A stretch of DNA of 64,000 bases from Limanda limanda. Its lineage: Eukaryota; Chordata; Actinopteri; Pleuronectiformes; Pleuronectidae. The stretch covers positions 18,298,523-18,362,522 of the forward strand of contig NC_083641.1 in the NCBI RefSeq assembly GCF_963576545.1, given 5' to 3'. The position numbers were made by a program, and so were the translations under genes. Positions 49,295 to 64,000 of the stretch are shown here, piece after piece. The notes beneath the pieces were generated by a model. It saw only the letters and a list, made by a program, of their open reading frames with translations. It ran no database searches and was not told the DNA's origin. How positions within the stretch are numbered: the stretch's first letter is position 1; every line of letters starts with the position of its first letter.

Positions 49295-49366
<72 letters not shown>
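49246..49366. repeat. TG-microsatellite with fixed 5' flank, copy 2
   Basis: The leader attcaacccccgccaatgct, then gtgtttataactgggcag, is the same as at 36.67 kb, followed by (TG)n 49301-49366. Confidence 0.9.
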
Positions 49367-49367
<1 letters not shown>

Positions 49368-52300
49368 CACAGAGGCAAAAGGTCAGCTGTTGCTTGGTCC
49401 ACAGCACGTCAACTTGGCTAAAGCTTATTTGCTGATGCTATCTGTGAGTAGGAATCTGAGTAAACAGAGAGGAGAGATAACAAGTAGTGCACATCTTCCC
49501 TCTTCCCTTTCTCCTTGTGTTTTCCAGCACAGACTTGCGATGCCCCCCCAAAAACCCAAATCCCCTAATCATACAAACACCAAACTCTCCCTCCATCTCT
49601 CTCACATCTGTCCTTATTTAATTAAATTCTCTTTCAATGCATAGACTCTGAACTTTATCTGTTTCTGTCCCAGTCTTGCTCGAGAATGTCAGACTTGAGT
49701 GCTCCTTTCCTGTTGTAAAATTGCCAGATCTCTGTCCTTAAGCACGGTCCTGTTCTCCCTGCTGTAGATATCAATGGACGCAGCTGTCCTGACGGGACAG
49801 ACGGCCACATCCTGCCAAACATAGTAACCGAGAGATGAATCACTTGATTACTTTATCGAAGCCAGAGAGGTTCATTCCTTTTAGCACAAGTTAACTGGTA
49901 GTCCATGCGGTTCCTTCTTGCGTGTTAGTTTTTTTTTTCTTTCACATTTCGTTCTTCTCAAATAGATAGAATTTGGAAATGTGTCTGACCCTGCAACCTG
50001 TTTCGTGGTCTAAGGAGAGTCTGGGCTGCATGGCGTGACATCGCAGGCTACACCTGGACACATCTGGACCGGGGAGGGCAGGCCTGCTCTGACCCCGGCC
50101 CATCTGGAGCTGAAGCACTCAGACACAGCGAGGAGTTGCGTAAATAACACTCACATATGTACAGTATGTTCTCCATGGCGAACACACACACGCAGACAGG
50201 CATGCACGTCTACAACAAAGAGCAAACACACGCCCTTGTACATGTGCGTCTACACATGTGTGTATTTCAATGCGGGAAGGGAAAAAAAATGCATGTTAAG
50301 TCCTGTAATCGCATACATACGCAGAGAGACTCCACATGCAGCTGGTCGGTGTTGCCATCTCATGAGTTGTGAGCCTGCGTTTTTATTTTATGTATGAAAG
50401 GAGACTTGTGTTTTATCACACATGTCTCAGGGAGAAATATGAGCAGGTGCTGCAGCTGTGTAACGGGCATTTCAACCTCCCAGAAGATTCCACTGACAGC
50501 ACCGGACAAGATATACCAGATTAAAGCTCCGAGCATCCCTCAGGGTCCACCCAGAGATACAAAATCCTCTGTGCTGCAGGGTTTTGTGTGTCAGACGGTG
50601 CAGGTTAGAGGAGCGGTGGTAGACTTGCTGAAGATTTAACATTGATTTTTAACTTGTATGTCTTCTGCAGACAATGAATCCAGAAATCTCTTGTCTGTCT
50701 GCATGTGGTTCGCATATCTCATCAATTGTTTATCTTAGCGGCTTCACACTTGGCACGTGTATTATTTAAGACCTAAAGAATTGTAGTGTTGACCTTGGTC
50801 TGATTTGGGAATTCGATATGTTCACTATTAGTACGATTTGAATAAACAGGTGACCAGGGCTCCGTGGCAGCGGTGGCTCGGACTTGTTAGTGAAGTTGTT
50901 GATCACGACAACAGCCTGGTCACAACAACTCATTCTCCAGTTTAGCATTCTGCATACTGAGTCAAGCTTCATCGAACCTTGTACAAACAGGGGAATGTGT
51001 TATTTATTTTTTTTCAAAATCCGTACACCTAAAACCCACGCTTGCATAGTGTTTTTGCTTCATCATAGGAAGTTAGACATTCTGATTCTTTTCAACGACT
51101 CTTCTTCATCTTTTTCTTGTTCTCGCTCTTTTACTCATTTCTCTTCTTCTCCTTCTACTACCTCTTCTTCTTCTTACCTGCATACCTCCACCTACTTTGT
51201 GGAGAGAGTTTGTAGAATCATGGTATTGGATGAGTTGATTAGTAATTAGTCTATACAGAGAAAAAGACTGACTACAGTAAATCATATCAAAAGCTGCACA
51301 TTTCTTGAACTACCTCTCTGCCATCATCTACCATGTCCATGAATCTATTTCAGGAGGATTTCTGTTCATATACACATACATTCCTCCAGTCAGGCTTGTG
51401 GCCGTGGTGCTCCGCAGCCACCAGCTGACTCTCAATGACTCCCACTCAAACCACATCCCAGACTTAGTCTGTGTTTCTCTCACTCTTGTATAAATTCTCA
51501 TTATTTGGTCACCATACATTCCCATCTTTCCTCTCCTTTAGCTGTGGTTCCCTCTCAACACATTCCTCCCTCCCCTTCACTTTAAGTCTTTCTTATTTTA
51601 TAGCTTGTGCCTCAGCCGGCCGTAGCTCGTCTACAATCTTTGCACAAGCCCTCTGGCATCTGCAGAAACCTCTCCCACCCATCCTTATCCTTCTATAAAC
51701 TGTTTGCATGCAGCGCTGTTGGTTGCCATGACCACGGCCTCGACCGAGGGGTGAGCTGCAGGTGTTCCTGTTTGGGTTTGATGTCGCGTTTCTTATTTTT
51801 AGGCTCGTGGAGAGCTCTGCTGCCTGTGGGCTGAGTGGGTCACTCTTCTATTTGTTTATTTACTACAAACGGCCAATCACCAGGGCAGGTTTGTGTCAAC
51901 ACGGAGGGGCAGCTTCCTGTTATTACTGACCACACACACGTATGCATATACAAACCTGTAATATATGTCATGTAATTGTGTGCATCTGTCTTGTAGAAAT
52001 GTGTAGTGGTGAACAGACCCGCTTGTCTGCCTGTCCGTTCATTTCACATGTTTTCATGCTTTGTCTTCTTAGCAGTGTCAATGCAGCTCAAGCTGAATGA
52101 CAGTTCTTATTAGTTTGGTTTGATAAACTGGGCTTTAATGATGACCAGCGCAGTTATGTAATTCATTTCACCACCATTTGTTAATGATCCAAGGTCTCAC
52201 TGAACTCCTTCTTTCAGAACATCAGAAGCAAGGCCTTTTTCCTTGAGCACAATTTGACAGTAAGTAAGGTGAAAATTATCAAATAAATGATGCATAATTT

Positions 52301-53127
52301 TCATTTAGCTGCATGTAGTTGTTTCAGGATCCTGGTTTTGTTAATATTGGATCACTGTCACACTGCCATGACTAACTGGGACACCAGAATGGGCCATTGT
52401 TATTCTAAAGTCATTCTGGTAATACTGCCAGCAAAATGAATGTACTTGTCATTCAAACATTATATGATTGGAGGAGAAGACTACAAGCTGTCCAGCGAGC
52501 TGCTCCGACCTCTTTTTCTATTTCTATTGTTTCTATTGCTGTCTCGACTTTCTGAATTTGGTCTGAAAGTCCAAACTAGCAAACTTTTGTCTGTGCCCCC
52601 AAAGTCTGTAGAAACGCTTTTGATTAGATGAAATACATGAAGCATTAGCGCCAATAATAAGACAAAAAATGGCAGCTAAGACGTCAGATCTGCGTTTAAT
52701 CATGTCATCCGTTGTGTCTTCTGTAAAAGATTGACAGCACCTGAGAGAAGAAACAGTAAACTCTACTCATGCAACTCCCCAAATTCCCTTGGCAGTAGAG
52801 GAGGAAACTTATATAATTTCAATTATTTTTCAGAAAATTTGTGTAAAGCTTGCATCACATCTGGATGGAAATTGATGACAGATACTGATACATCATCTAT
52901 GTTGTTACATGCACCAAAATAAGGGACCAGTGCTGATCAAGTTGATTGATGTTAAACTGTATACAACCGTCTCAGAGAAGTGTCTGTGCTGGAGAAGTCT
53001 GGCATCTGTGTTTGCTGTTTTCTAAAATAAACACTGACCACGTTTAACAGCTCCTCAATGTTCTCACAATGCCAAAGGTATACTCACCAGTCCCAGACAC
53101 AGTAGAAAACAGATGTGATGTGTGTGC

Positions 53128-53136
<9 letters not shown>
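49367..53136. other. No gene recognised
   Basis: Mixed AT-rich and pyrimidine-rich DNA (TTC-rich near 51100-51180). ORFs up to about 120 codons lack protein features. Confidence 0.45.
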
Positions 53137-53170
<34 letters not shown>

Positions 53171-53310
53171 CACTGAATGAAGAATGAATGAATTAGTACG
53201 GCAGCAGTAGTAGTTTCTGGAGCATGTAGGTGGGCGTTTGAATGAAAGACAAGTCTGTCCCTGTTAAATGTCCTTGAGTAAGATAATGAATGCCTACCAG
53301 CTTATATGAT

Positions 53311-53322
53311 GCTCTCTCTCTG

Positions 53323-53399
<77 letters not shown>

Positions 53400-53403
53400 C
53401 TCG

Positions 53404-53484
<81 letters not shown>
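53311..53484. repeat. (TC)n microsatellite, about 170 bp
   Basis: CT tract with a few CG variants near 53396-53410. It yields artefactual Ser-Leu and Arg-Glu ORFs on both strands. A smaller (TG)n(AG)n lies at about 53130-53170. Confidence 0.97.
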
Positions 53485-53489
<5 letters not shown>

Positions 53490-56430
53490 TACGCATCCAC
53501 ACGTGCACAGGGTCCATATCTGCCTCTTCAATGACCTTGTTTTTAGCATCTGCAAACACGATATGACTAAGATGTGGAGGAGGAGTGCTGCCACGAGACT
53601 TCCTGTTTCCATTTGATTTTCGTTCCGTGTCTGAATAATGTTTATGGAGAATTACCTTGTGTTTGCTCTCATATCCACGGTTAATGATTGACTGTGATGT
53701 TCTTTTGACATATTAGTGATTACCTGTTTTATCGTAAGTCCTGTTCCCTTCCATAAGCTTACAGTGTCTTGCCTTCCAAAATAGTAGCTGTCACACTTTT
53801 AGTTGTGTTATACAGTATACCAATGGGATTACTTACATTGATCACATTTCCTGATTGATGGTTTTTTATATAATGGTTGGTTGGCTGGTTGGCTTGTTGG
53901 CTGGTGTGTTTAGTTCTGTTCTGAATTATCCATATTTCTCCTGGTAATCATGATCAATGGGTTATTGCACTGTCATTACAAAACAGGTCTCAGGAAGTTC
54001 TATTTACCCACTGCTTCTGTGTTGAAGCTATCTACGACCCCAACAGGTTGGTGACCAACATTACATACACCTAACCAATTCAAGGGATCACTGAAACTCT
54101 CTGTCGGGGGATCAAAAGGTCTGAAGTACAAATATGCTTTTATTCTAAGGTTTTAGGGTTTTAGTCTTGTCTTTTTCTTTTGAATGGTTACATTTCAGTG
54201 ACTTGGGGCAAGAGTGGGCTTAAGATGATGTCATCATACACACACACAAACACACACACTTATTCCTAACTTTCCAGAAACAATGACCTCAGGATTAAGG
54301 AATGAAATCTTATCGCTGCAAAAACTCCTCAAGAATTCCTCACTGGTGAATGAAAAGTGTCAGACCCTGTTTGTGTTACTGCGTCTGTGTATAGTCTGTC
54401 AGTGTGTGTGTGTGTCTGTGTGTGTGGGTCTGTCTGTGTCCACACTTATTTCAGTTATGTGGATTCCTTCATGTGAACACCTACTGAAATCCTGTCTGTC
54501 TCTCTCTCCTTTTGTTCCATTTTTGTCTTCTGGTGTTTAATTTCCCTCTAAGGCCCACTCAAGTGGGTCCAATACCAGCAAAGAGGGTCTGAGTATTTAC
54601 TGGAATCATCCAAACACTTTTCTCATCAAGTTGTTGTGTCTCTTACTTTATGCACTTACTTCTTACTGGTTGGGCTCCAGCAGATATACACTATCTGTTT
54701 ATATTTATCATCAGGCTGGTTTAATCTCATTACTACAAACTACAGTGTTTGACAGAGCAAATAAAACAGTGTGGTCACCTATTTTTGTTGTGGTTACAAT
54801 TTGGAGTTGACGTGCGCACCTTCATCTTTAGGTGCACATGCATCAGCACAACATTAGTTAAAGGGAATATGAGTAAATAATAATATAAAAATAATGAACA
54901 GAAAGTGTGAGGAATGTAAATGTCCATTAATGTAAGTACAATATAATATAGACATAGAATAACATGTATAAATAACAGCCAGTTATGTAATATGTAGTCT
55001 AAATATAACTATGTACAGCTGACTCAGCAGCCGTGGTATTTTAAAGCATGAAGCCTGAAAACTAATTCTTGAAAACAATATATTGTTGTATCATCACCAG
55101 TATATAAAGATAATTGAAAGGAGCCATTTGTTGACCCTCATTGGTCTAACTGCATGAAACAAGCCCAGAAAAGTCGTCAGTAGCTATATTTCTTCTGTCC
55201 TTTTCAAATCATGCTGACGCTTCTCACAGGTGACAGATGCAAAAAATACACAATACACATAGAAGACACTGACAAAGACCTTCAAGAGAGTCAGTGGTGA
55301 TAAGATTGATGTAACAGGATCATGTGATCTCCGCATCAGAATTACTTCCTGCCATTGCAGCTTAACTTAACTGACTAGGGTAAGTCATTGATGGAAACAA
55401 GTGCAGCATTTCACTTTTGAAAAAAAAGAAGAGGAATCCAAACTTGTTGTAAACAGGATGAGCGACACCCAGTTTACAAAGTTTCATGGTTGCACAGCGA
55501 AGGCACTGCAGTAATGAGTCATTACACAGACACAATGAAGGTAGATGGGAGGTCTTCAGAGAAATGACTCTGGAGCACTTGATATTTATCATTCAGCTCG
55601 TTTCCCAGTGAGGCATCGATCATGTTAAGTGTTTGAACATCAATCTCTACTTACTCTGGACTGTGGAGCTTTGCTCTCATGACTCACTCTGCTCCGTGAC
55701 GTGCTCTTCTCAGGAAAGTTTAATTTTGGAACGAGACGACAGAAGACCAAGTCATTAAGCTCATTGTTTCCATAGGTTCTCCAAACAACCCTTTAGGCTG
55801 ACGTTCATCAGTGTCCCTTCAGTGTTTTTTATTATAACATATGACAGCAAGCATTGTTATTTTAAGTTTTCTTTTACTTTACTACACTACACAACAAAAC
55901 CATGACATGCTCACACTTCTTTACCTTTCAAATTGATATATTTTGTAGATGTTTTCAACTGCTGCAACAGTGTTTACAGGTTGAGCACTGATTTACTTTT
56001 TAGAAAATGTAAAATATAAAAAGCCAGACTGGTTAATTAAGTTACGCTGTTTTTTTAAAAACAAGATAAAACCATTTTCACAATTGAATTTGAGGTTTTT
56101 AAAAAACCTTGTCAGAAACATAAACATTTTAATATATATCAGTGTAAGATCGACCACCAGGGCATGACTCAGATGTTTTGGCTTCGCTTTAGGTCATGTC
56201 ATCCATCCCCATATGTAACTACAGTCTATGGTACCCCCACACAAAGGCTACAAATCTCTCTTCTTAAAGAGATTGATATGATATTGTGACAACAATATGA
56301 GGAACGGTAAAAACTTAAAAATATGTTCCACACTTTAATCACACACTGAGCCGCTGCAACTCCAAAGTGTTAAACTCAAAGTCAGAGCTATTAAAATGAC
56401 AGAGCTACATGTAATAACTCAAAGTCAGAA
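53485..56430. other. No gene recognised
   Basis: AT-rich spacer with small CA/GT patches (54238-54260, 54402-54426). Confidence 0.45.
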
Positions 56431-56534
<104 letters not shown>

Positions 56535-57889
56535 TGCATCTTCACAGCTGTTACAGCTATTGCTAAGAAGCCAAGTCACCTTTCTATTTAGCTTTTCTGC
56601 TCTTCTGTCCACCACCACTGAATGACTGATGGCCATGTTGATAAATGAGTAGTTATGTGCGACAGCTTGCTGAAAGAGGAAAAAGGAGAGAGGTAGCCGA
56701 ACACCCTCTTCCTCCTCCCCCCTATCCCCCCTCTCCTGACGAGGCCTCTCTCTCTATCTCTCTCTCTCTCTCTCTGTGTCCATGGAGGGACGGAGCGGTA
56801 TGGAGGTGGGAACACTGGGATGCAGGATGAATGGATGGACGGCTTGTTAAGAAGGCGGTGAGGTATTACTTTAAAAGTTTCTCTCCACCCCCGTCGGAAG
56901 TCAGCGGGACAGGCGGTCGACGGCTTTTCCAGAGGATGGGAAACCTGGAGGTTGGAATTACTGCTCATTTGGAGAAGGCACGAAGTGAAGCCTGAGCCCC
57001 GAGTAGCCACAGACCTTTTTTTTATCCCATTCTACACACCAAAGGCTCATACATTTAAGGACCATGCCAGTGATTCTTTCATGTTCAAGCCAATTAAACC
57101 CCATAACATAACTATGTAGCTCTGCAGGTTGGAAAAGTAATTACATTGAAGCTGTATTATTGTAAAAGTTGGTGAAATATTCAAAAACCCACATTTAAAT
57201 TCTTCTTGGTGAACAACTGCCAGACACAGGACTTCCAGTGGTTTCCCACTACCTCCTCTTCTCTCCTGAACCTATCGCCCTCTGGCTCTGTAGCTCCACT
57301 TTAAGTTTGAGGATATGAGAGTGCTATCTTCTCATCTAACTCACTGCAACAAGGCAAACAAGCAGATTTAGCAACGTATCAAACTGTATCTTTAATAATA
57401 AGGTGAACATGGGTGGGAGCCAGTGTGCCCTCAGATCCCCCCTCTCAGCACTGGCTCGAGAACCAAAATCGTATCTGCGGTGACACTCAACTGACCTCAA
57501 AGGACAAATTCTCTTTTCATTTCAACCTTTCCTAAGAGGGGTCAAAGGTCATGGACAACTAGATGTGCAGGACATCAGGGGCTATACTCAAGGCACAAGT
57601 CGTTACCTGGTCCTGCTGACACACGCAAAGCTCCATACTGGCCCCACTACCCGCTATTATCTCCATTTAAAATCTGGACCTGCCTGGATACGTTAACATA
57701 TGACGTGCGACCTGACTCGTCCTTACTCTCTCGTTTAAGTGGTTGAGTCATCCATCCATCCAATCAATCTGTACGGCTTTTCCTTTGAGGGTTGTGGGGA
57801 GCTGGAGCCAATCCCAGGAGGTGGTGGGGTACACCCTGGACAGGTTGTCACCGCATAAAAGGGTCAATACAACCATCACACTGACATCC
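56535..57889. other. No gene recognised
   Basis: A GC-richer patch at about 56700-57000 gives a 140-codon minus ORF that is partly (GA)n-coded and not convincing. The rest is unremarkable. Confidence 0.45.
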
Positions 57890-58080
57890 ACACATTACAT
57901 TTCATTTAGCTGACGCTTTTATCCAAAGCGACTTACAATAAGTGCATTCAACCCCGGGGGTACAAACCAAGAACAGCAAGAATCAAGAAAGTACAATTTC
58001 TTCAAAAATAAAAGCAAAACTACAAAGTACTATAAGTAAGTGCCACTTAAGTGCTACTAAATTGTTAGTTTCAAGAATTG
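57890..58080 (+). repeat. L2-like retroposon 3' tail
   Basis: catttcatttagctgacgct followed by tttatccaaagcgacttac is a phrase shared by many fish L2/SINE-type 3' ends. The following aaaactacaaagtactat and gtgctactaaattgtta also occur inverted at 30053-30117. Confidence 0.75.
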
Positions 58081-60442
58081 TTACGGTCGATTAAGCAACT
58101 ATGATCAACCTGGCCCCAACCTGCATGTCTTTGGACTGTGGGAGGAAGCTGGGGTAACTGGAGGAAACTTACACACACACACACAGGGAGAAAATGCAAA
58201 GTTCACACAGAAAGGCCCCGGCTGAACGGGAAACCTTCACGCTGTGAGAGAGTTGCTGTGGTTGACTTGTGTTCTTGGAAAAGTCTTTGTTAATTGTCGC
58301 AGCACCTGTGCTTAACTTTTGGAAATCAAAAGTCAATCCATTCATTCACTTTTTACAAGCAACAAAGCCACTGATAACACCTTCATTTTTATCCATTTTG
58401 ATGCACAAGCTAGTTCAGTGTCAGAAGAGAGCTTTGGTTGAGCAGAAGTGAAGGTGTCAAAGGTGATGTTGTTGTCGTAGGCTTTCACAATAAAATAAAT
58501 TCTTGCAGCTGACCTGGTGCAGGACTCAGGGACTCACAATGGAGGTTTTCTGACATTTTAAACCTCAACACAAAGGCCCATCCATACTAAGTAAAACTTC
58601 CAAGAAGAGCGTTCATCGATGCTAATGTAAAGTTCTCTGTATACTGAGTGCTTTAATGCAGTGTGGATCCACCTGTCGACACAGAACTATCATACAAACG
58701 CTCAGTACAATGCTTTTCTAAAATTTCACCTTTATTTCTTTTACTTTTAAATTACTAATTTACTGTGTGTTCTTGAATCTGATAACTGTAATGATAAAAG
58801 CCCTTCCCAAAAGTAGAGGTGTGTGTGTGTGTTGCGAGAGCAGAGGCAGTGCATATTTGTGTGTAAAGTTGCTTTGCACTGGGACAATTACTCAGCCTCA
58901 GGATGAATGAGGTCTGTGGATGAGGTTTTTGTGTGTTTGTACCAGAGTGGACGGGAAGAGCAAGTGGAGGGGACAGAGAGGAGGAGCAGGGGGACGTGGG
59001 CGAGTGATTCTCCAGATGAGATCTAATATGTGAGACGGTGCATCCTAAAGAGACGTTTTCTCATGGGCCCAGCCCATGAATACAAATTCACCCCGCCACC
59101 CGCTCTGCACTGGAAGGACGGATGCACCTTGCCTCAACCCGTAGTGGAGAAGTACAGCCTGCGTTTTCCTTTTTTTTTCTTACCTCGACGTCGACTTCCA
59201 TCCAATCACAAAACTCAACTGTTGTGACTTCATGGCAGCTGCTATGAGTCATCCATTCATACCTTTGTCTTGTAACTGAATCCGTTTGCTCTTATTCAGA
59301 GTCATGGGGCCTCGTATTTATAATGACGGCGATGCGAGTTTCTGCGAGCATGTTGGCCAGAACATAAAATGGTCCCAATGAAAAGCAGCAGGTGAGTTTG
59401 TCAAAGGATGAAATGTGGAAAATAATTAGTCTGCTTCTGTTGTCTGACCTCAGGGTTATCTAGACCTGTGTGTGTGTGTGTGTGTGTGTGAGTGTGTGCA
59501 GAAGGTGTAAAGGCATGTGTACATATGTCTTTGATTAACTACTCATGTGTTTGGTTTCATCTTAATATGTGTGCATGTGTAAGTGTGCATGTAAGTATGT
59601 TTCTGTGGGTGTATGTGTGTGTGTGTTTTCATTTGAGTGTAAAGTCAGGTAAGCATATGTCTTTGATGACATGCTTGTGTGTTTGCTTTTGTGTGTGTGT
59701 GTGTGTGTGCGAACAGCCTGTGAATGAACTGGGACCGGTCTTCGTGACATCACTATTTGGGAGGATCTGAGTGGCCAAGAAAGTCAATTAGAGTTAAACT
59801 GAGTTTACCAGCTGGACGCTTAATGGCATTTGGAAAAAAAAATACCCAAGAGGTGTGTGTGTGTCAGTGTGTGTGTGTGTGTGGGTGTGTGGATGTGTGT
59901 GGGAGAGAGGGCGAGAAAGAGAGAGAGCAAAAGGGGAGGAGATACAAAAGGGAGGAACTGAGTGGAGAGGAAGGGAGACTCGTAGTAAGACGGTTTAGGA
60001 ACAAGAGGGAGTTGTTGCCAGTGATACAGCACAGACAGACTGATAGACACATGGACACAAGTCATCTTCCTCCTGCAGCTTTCATGCACAGCGACAGTGC
60101 CAGGGTGTTTTAAACAAGCCAGGGGTGGAAGTGCAGGCGACAGAGAAAGGGAGTTGCCCACGAGCAGAGGTCAGGCAGGCAGGCAGAAGGGAAGCCGGTG
60201 GATGTTTTTAAGAGTTTGCTTATCTGACACTGACAACAGGATGAGAAGCTGAGAGGGAAGGGAAACATGGAGCGAGCAGCATTACCTACAGGCCATTTAA
60301 ATAGGAGGCATACGAGAGACAGACACTGGCTCTAAGGGAAGAAAAAGAAAACAAGAGAAGGCAAAATTAGAGGTAAAGAGTCCACTGTGTCCATTCTGTC
60401 CAAAGGAGCGGGAGCGAGAGCCGAGGGATCGTAACACTGGAG
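58081..60442. other. No gene recognised; GT-rich patches
   Basis: Interrupted (TG)n patches at 59467-59500, 59570-59640, 59690-59710 and 59855-59900, and GA-rich DNA at 59905-59975. No exon supported. Confidence 0.45.
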
Positions 60443-60775
60443 CTCAAGGATAAACCATGGACTCTGCATACATCCCACCACACCTGGACGTGAGTACTAC
60501 ATCCCCATGCCTCTCCACACACACACACAAACACACACACACACACACACATGCACACATGTCTGTCAAACCACAGGCCACAGGAACAGCACTGCTGAAC
60601 CCATTAGTTACTCTGGGGAAAAACACACACACACACACACTATTGCAAATGCATACACTGCTGGCACAGTGTGTTGCTCAATCAAAATCTTGTCCGGTAA
60701 GCAACTTGTCCAAGAATAATGTTCCCATTATGAGTTCAAAGAGCAACACGTAACTCACCACCTCTGCAACATACA
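60443..60775. repeat. Dispersed duplication, copy B (no hAT insertion)
   Basis: Matches 35733-35860 plus 36502-36665 without the 641-bp insert. Shows gtctgtcaaaccacaggcc at the point where the other copy carries the transposon. The short ATGGACTCTGCATAC reading ends at gtgagtac but is shared repeat sequence. Confidence 0.85.
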
Positions 60776-61384
<609 letters not shown>

Positions 61385-61642
61385 CGTGCGTGCATTTGTG
61401 AGTGTGTGTGTGTGTGGTCCAGGTATTACCGATTTTGTAGGGACCTAACTATGTTTACACAGTCACATTTTGGGTACTTGTGTTCCTTATGGAAACAAAA
61501 ACTAAGTCGCTACAATGTAACTCATTAAGTTTGAAGGTGAGGACGTATTATAAGATTAGGTTTAGGTTGGAGTCTCCCACCTTAGATAAACCCACAAAGT
61601 TACAGTTTTACAGAGTGCAGCAATAAACACAGAGCGATCCAC

Positions 61643-63302
<1,660 letters not shown>

Positions 63303-63318
63303 GGGGGGGGGGGGGGGG
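63303..63318. repeat. Poly-G homopolymer
   Basis: A run of about 16 G on the plus strand. Confidence 0.9.
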
Positions 63319-63473
63319 CACCCTGACGTACATGACGCATGAAGATGCTAAATTGGGCCTGGATAGTCTTTGCCCGGTTTAAATTAGATAGAAGCAGTCA
63401 CAACACAAACACCCAGGGAGAAGAGAGAGAGGCTGCATGTGTGTTACAGAGATGCATGTCGAGCTGGCCTCCG

Positions 63474-63476
<3 letters not shown>

Positions 63477-63554
<78 letters not shown>
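63477..63554. repeat. (TC)n microsatellite, about 78 bp
   Basis: Pure CT tract. Confidence 0.97.
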
Positions 63555-63558
<4 letters not shown>

Positions 63559-63639
63559 GTCAATGCTCCTCCGCCTCGGTCGCCCACACCCTGTGCTGAG
63601 TGACGACCTTGTCGTGTGAACCTTTGAACCTCGGAGTCA

Positions 63640-63787
63640 CCTGGGTGTTTTTTTTCTAGGTGAGGAAAGTACAGGAGAGAGGTGGTGTTGTTGTCCTTAA
63701 TCTGCTTTACAAGCCTCTGCAGTATATGGGAGAGGCCGTCCTGCACAGTGTCTAATCTGTAATTGTCCTCCACCGCGTTGCCTCAGG
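63640..63787 (-). other. Weak candidate exon of unknown gene
   Basis: The minus frame reads a protein-like segment (AVEDNYRLDTVQDGLSHILQ, then RLVKQIKDNNTTSLLYFPHL), with ag before it near 63788 and CCAG|gtgact near 63640. The plus strand also shows an exon-like frame: ttttttttctag (63648-63659) ahead and CAG|gtaaaa (about 63787) behind, but all plus frames contain stops. I recognise no family, and the orientation is undecided. Confidence 0.25.
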
Positions 63788-64000
63788 TAAAACCAGCCCT
63801 GGGTGTGGCTGCGAGCGTTTAATGGATAGCTAGCGTCGATCCCACGCTTTGGAGGTGGCTCATTTTCCCAGGGCTGCCCTTTGAACCGCATACCACATGA
63901 CCAACACACACACACACACATACACATACACGCAATTACACCTGCATAAAAATATATACACCTTCACACCTGTGACCTACTTTTAACCCTTTATTTCAGG

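Noticed and set aside
53193..53616. ORFs of 85-139 aa of Ser-Leu or Arg-Glu repeats
   Set aside because: Direct translation of the (TC)n microsatellite; the same applies to the 61.65 and 63.48 kb tracts and to Cys-Val or His-Thr ORFs on (TG)n.
56588..57010. 140-aa minus ORF
   Set aside because: Partly (GA)n-encoded, no splice context, no domain.

Overview
The window reads as nuclear DNA of a ray-finned fish, most likely a percomorph teleost. The evidence is vertebrate genes with short GT-AG introns, very dense (CA)n/(TC)n microsatellites, and several repeat families typical of fish genomes (L2-like LINE tails, hAT-type MITEs, a gmr1-like LTR retrotransposon). No rRNA, tRNA, CRISPR array or prokaryotic feature was seen.

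Layout. Position 1 to about 4.6 kb holds the 5' part of a calmodulin gene (minus strand: ATG-only exon 1, 31-bp exon 2, 144-bp exon 3; the remaining exons lie off the left edge). A TIR transposon (2228-2801) sits in its first intron. A foldback element with inverted 21-bp satellite arrays lies at 5.0-6.5 kb. A two-exon THIK-type two-pore potassium channel gene (KCNK12/13-like, minus) occupies 8.98-13.17 kb. From 15.3 to 28.4 kb there is a 17-coding-exon, minus-strand gene for a secreted, cysteine-doublet-rich galaxin-like protein. I assembled it by hand: every splice phase agrees and the total is exactly 648 codons, including two microexons of 14 and 26 bp. From 28.8 to 37.2 kb is a transposon nest: a degenerate MITE, a hAT transposase remnant, a defective Ty3/gypsy element with integrase upstream of reverse transcriptase, a hAT MITE with an 8-bp target duplication, and an L2-like LINE fragment. 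gemin7 (plus strand) follows at about 37.4-38.7 kb. From 38.7 kb to the end I can support no coding gene. That part holds repeats, very long (TG)n/(TC)n tracts, one candidate promoter/first exon (about 40.76-40.98 kb) and one weak candidate exon near the right edge.

The genes do not form a pathway. The neighbourhood calmodulin + THIK channel + gemin7 is informative about ancestry: in human, CALM1 is near KCNK13, CALM2 near KCNK12, and CALM3 and GEMIN7 share 19q13. The channel may therefore be a third THIK ohnolog kept in fish. The galaxin-like gene is the least expected locus, because galaxins are best known from coral skeleton matrix.
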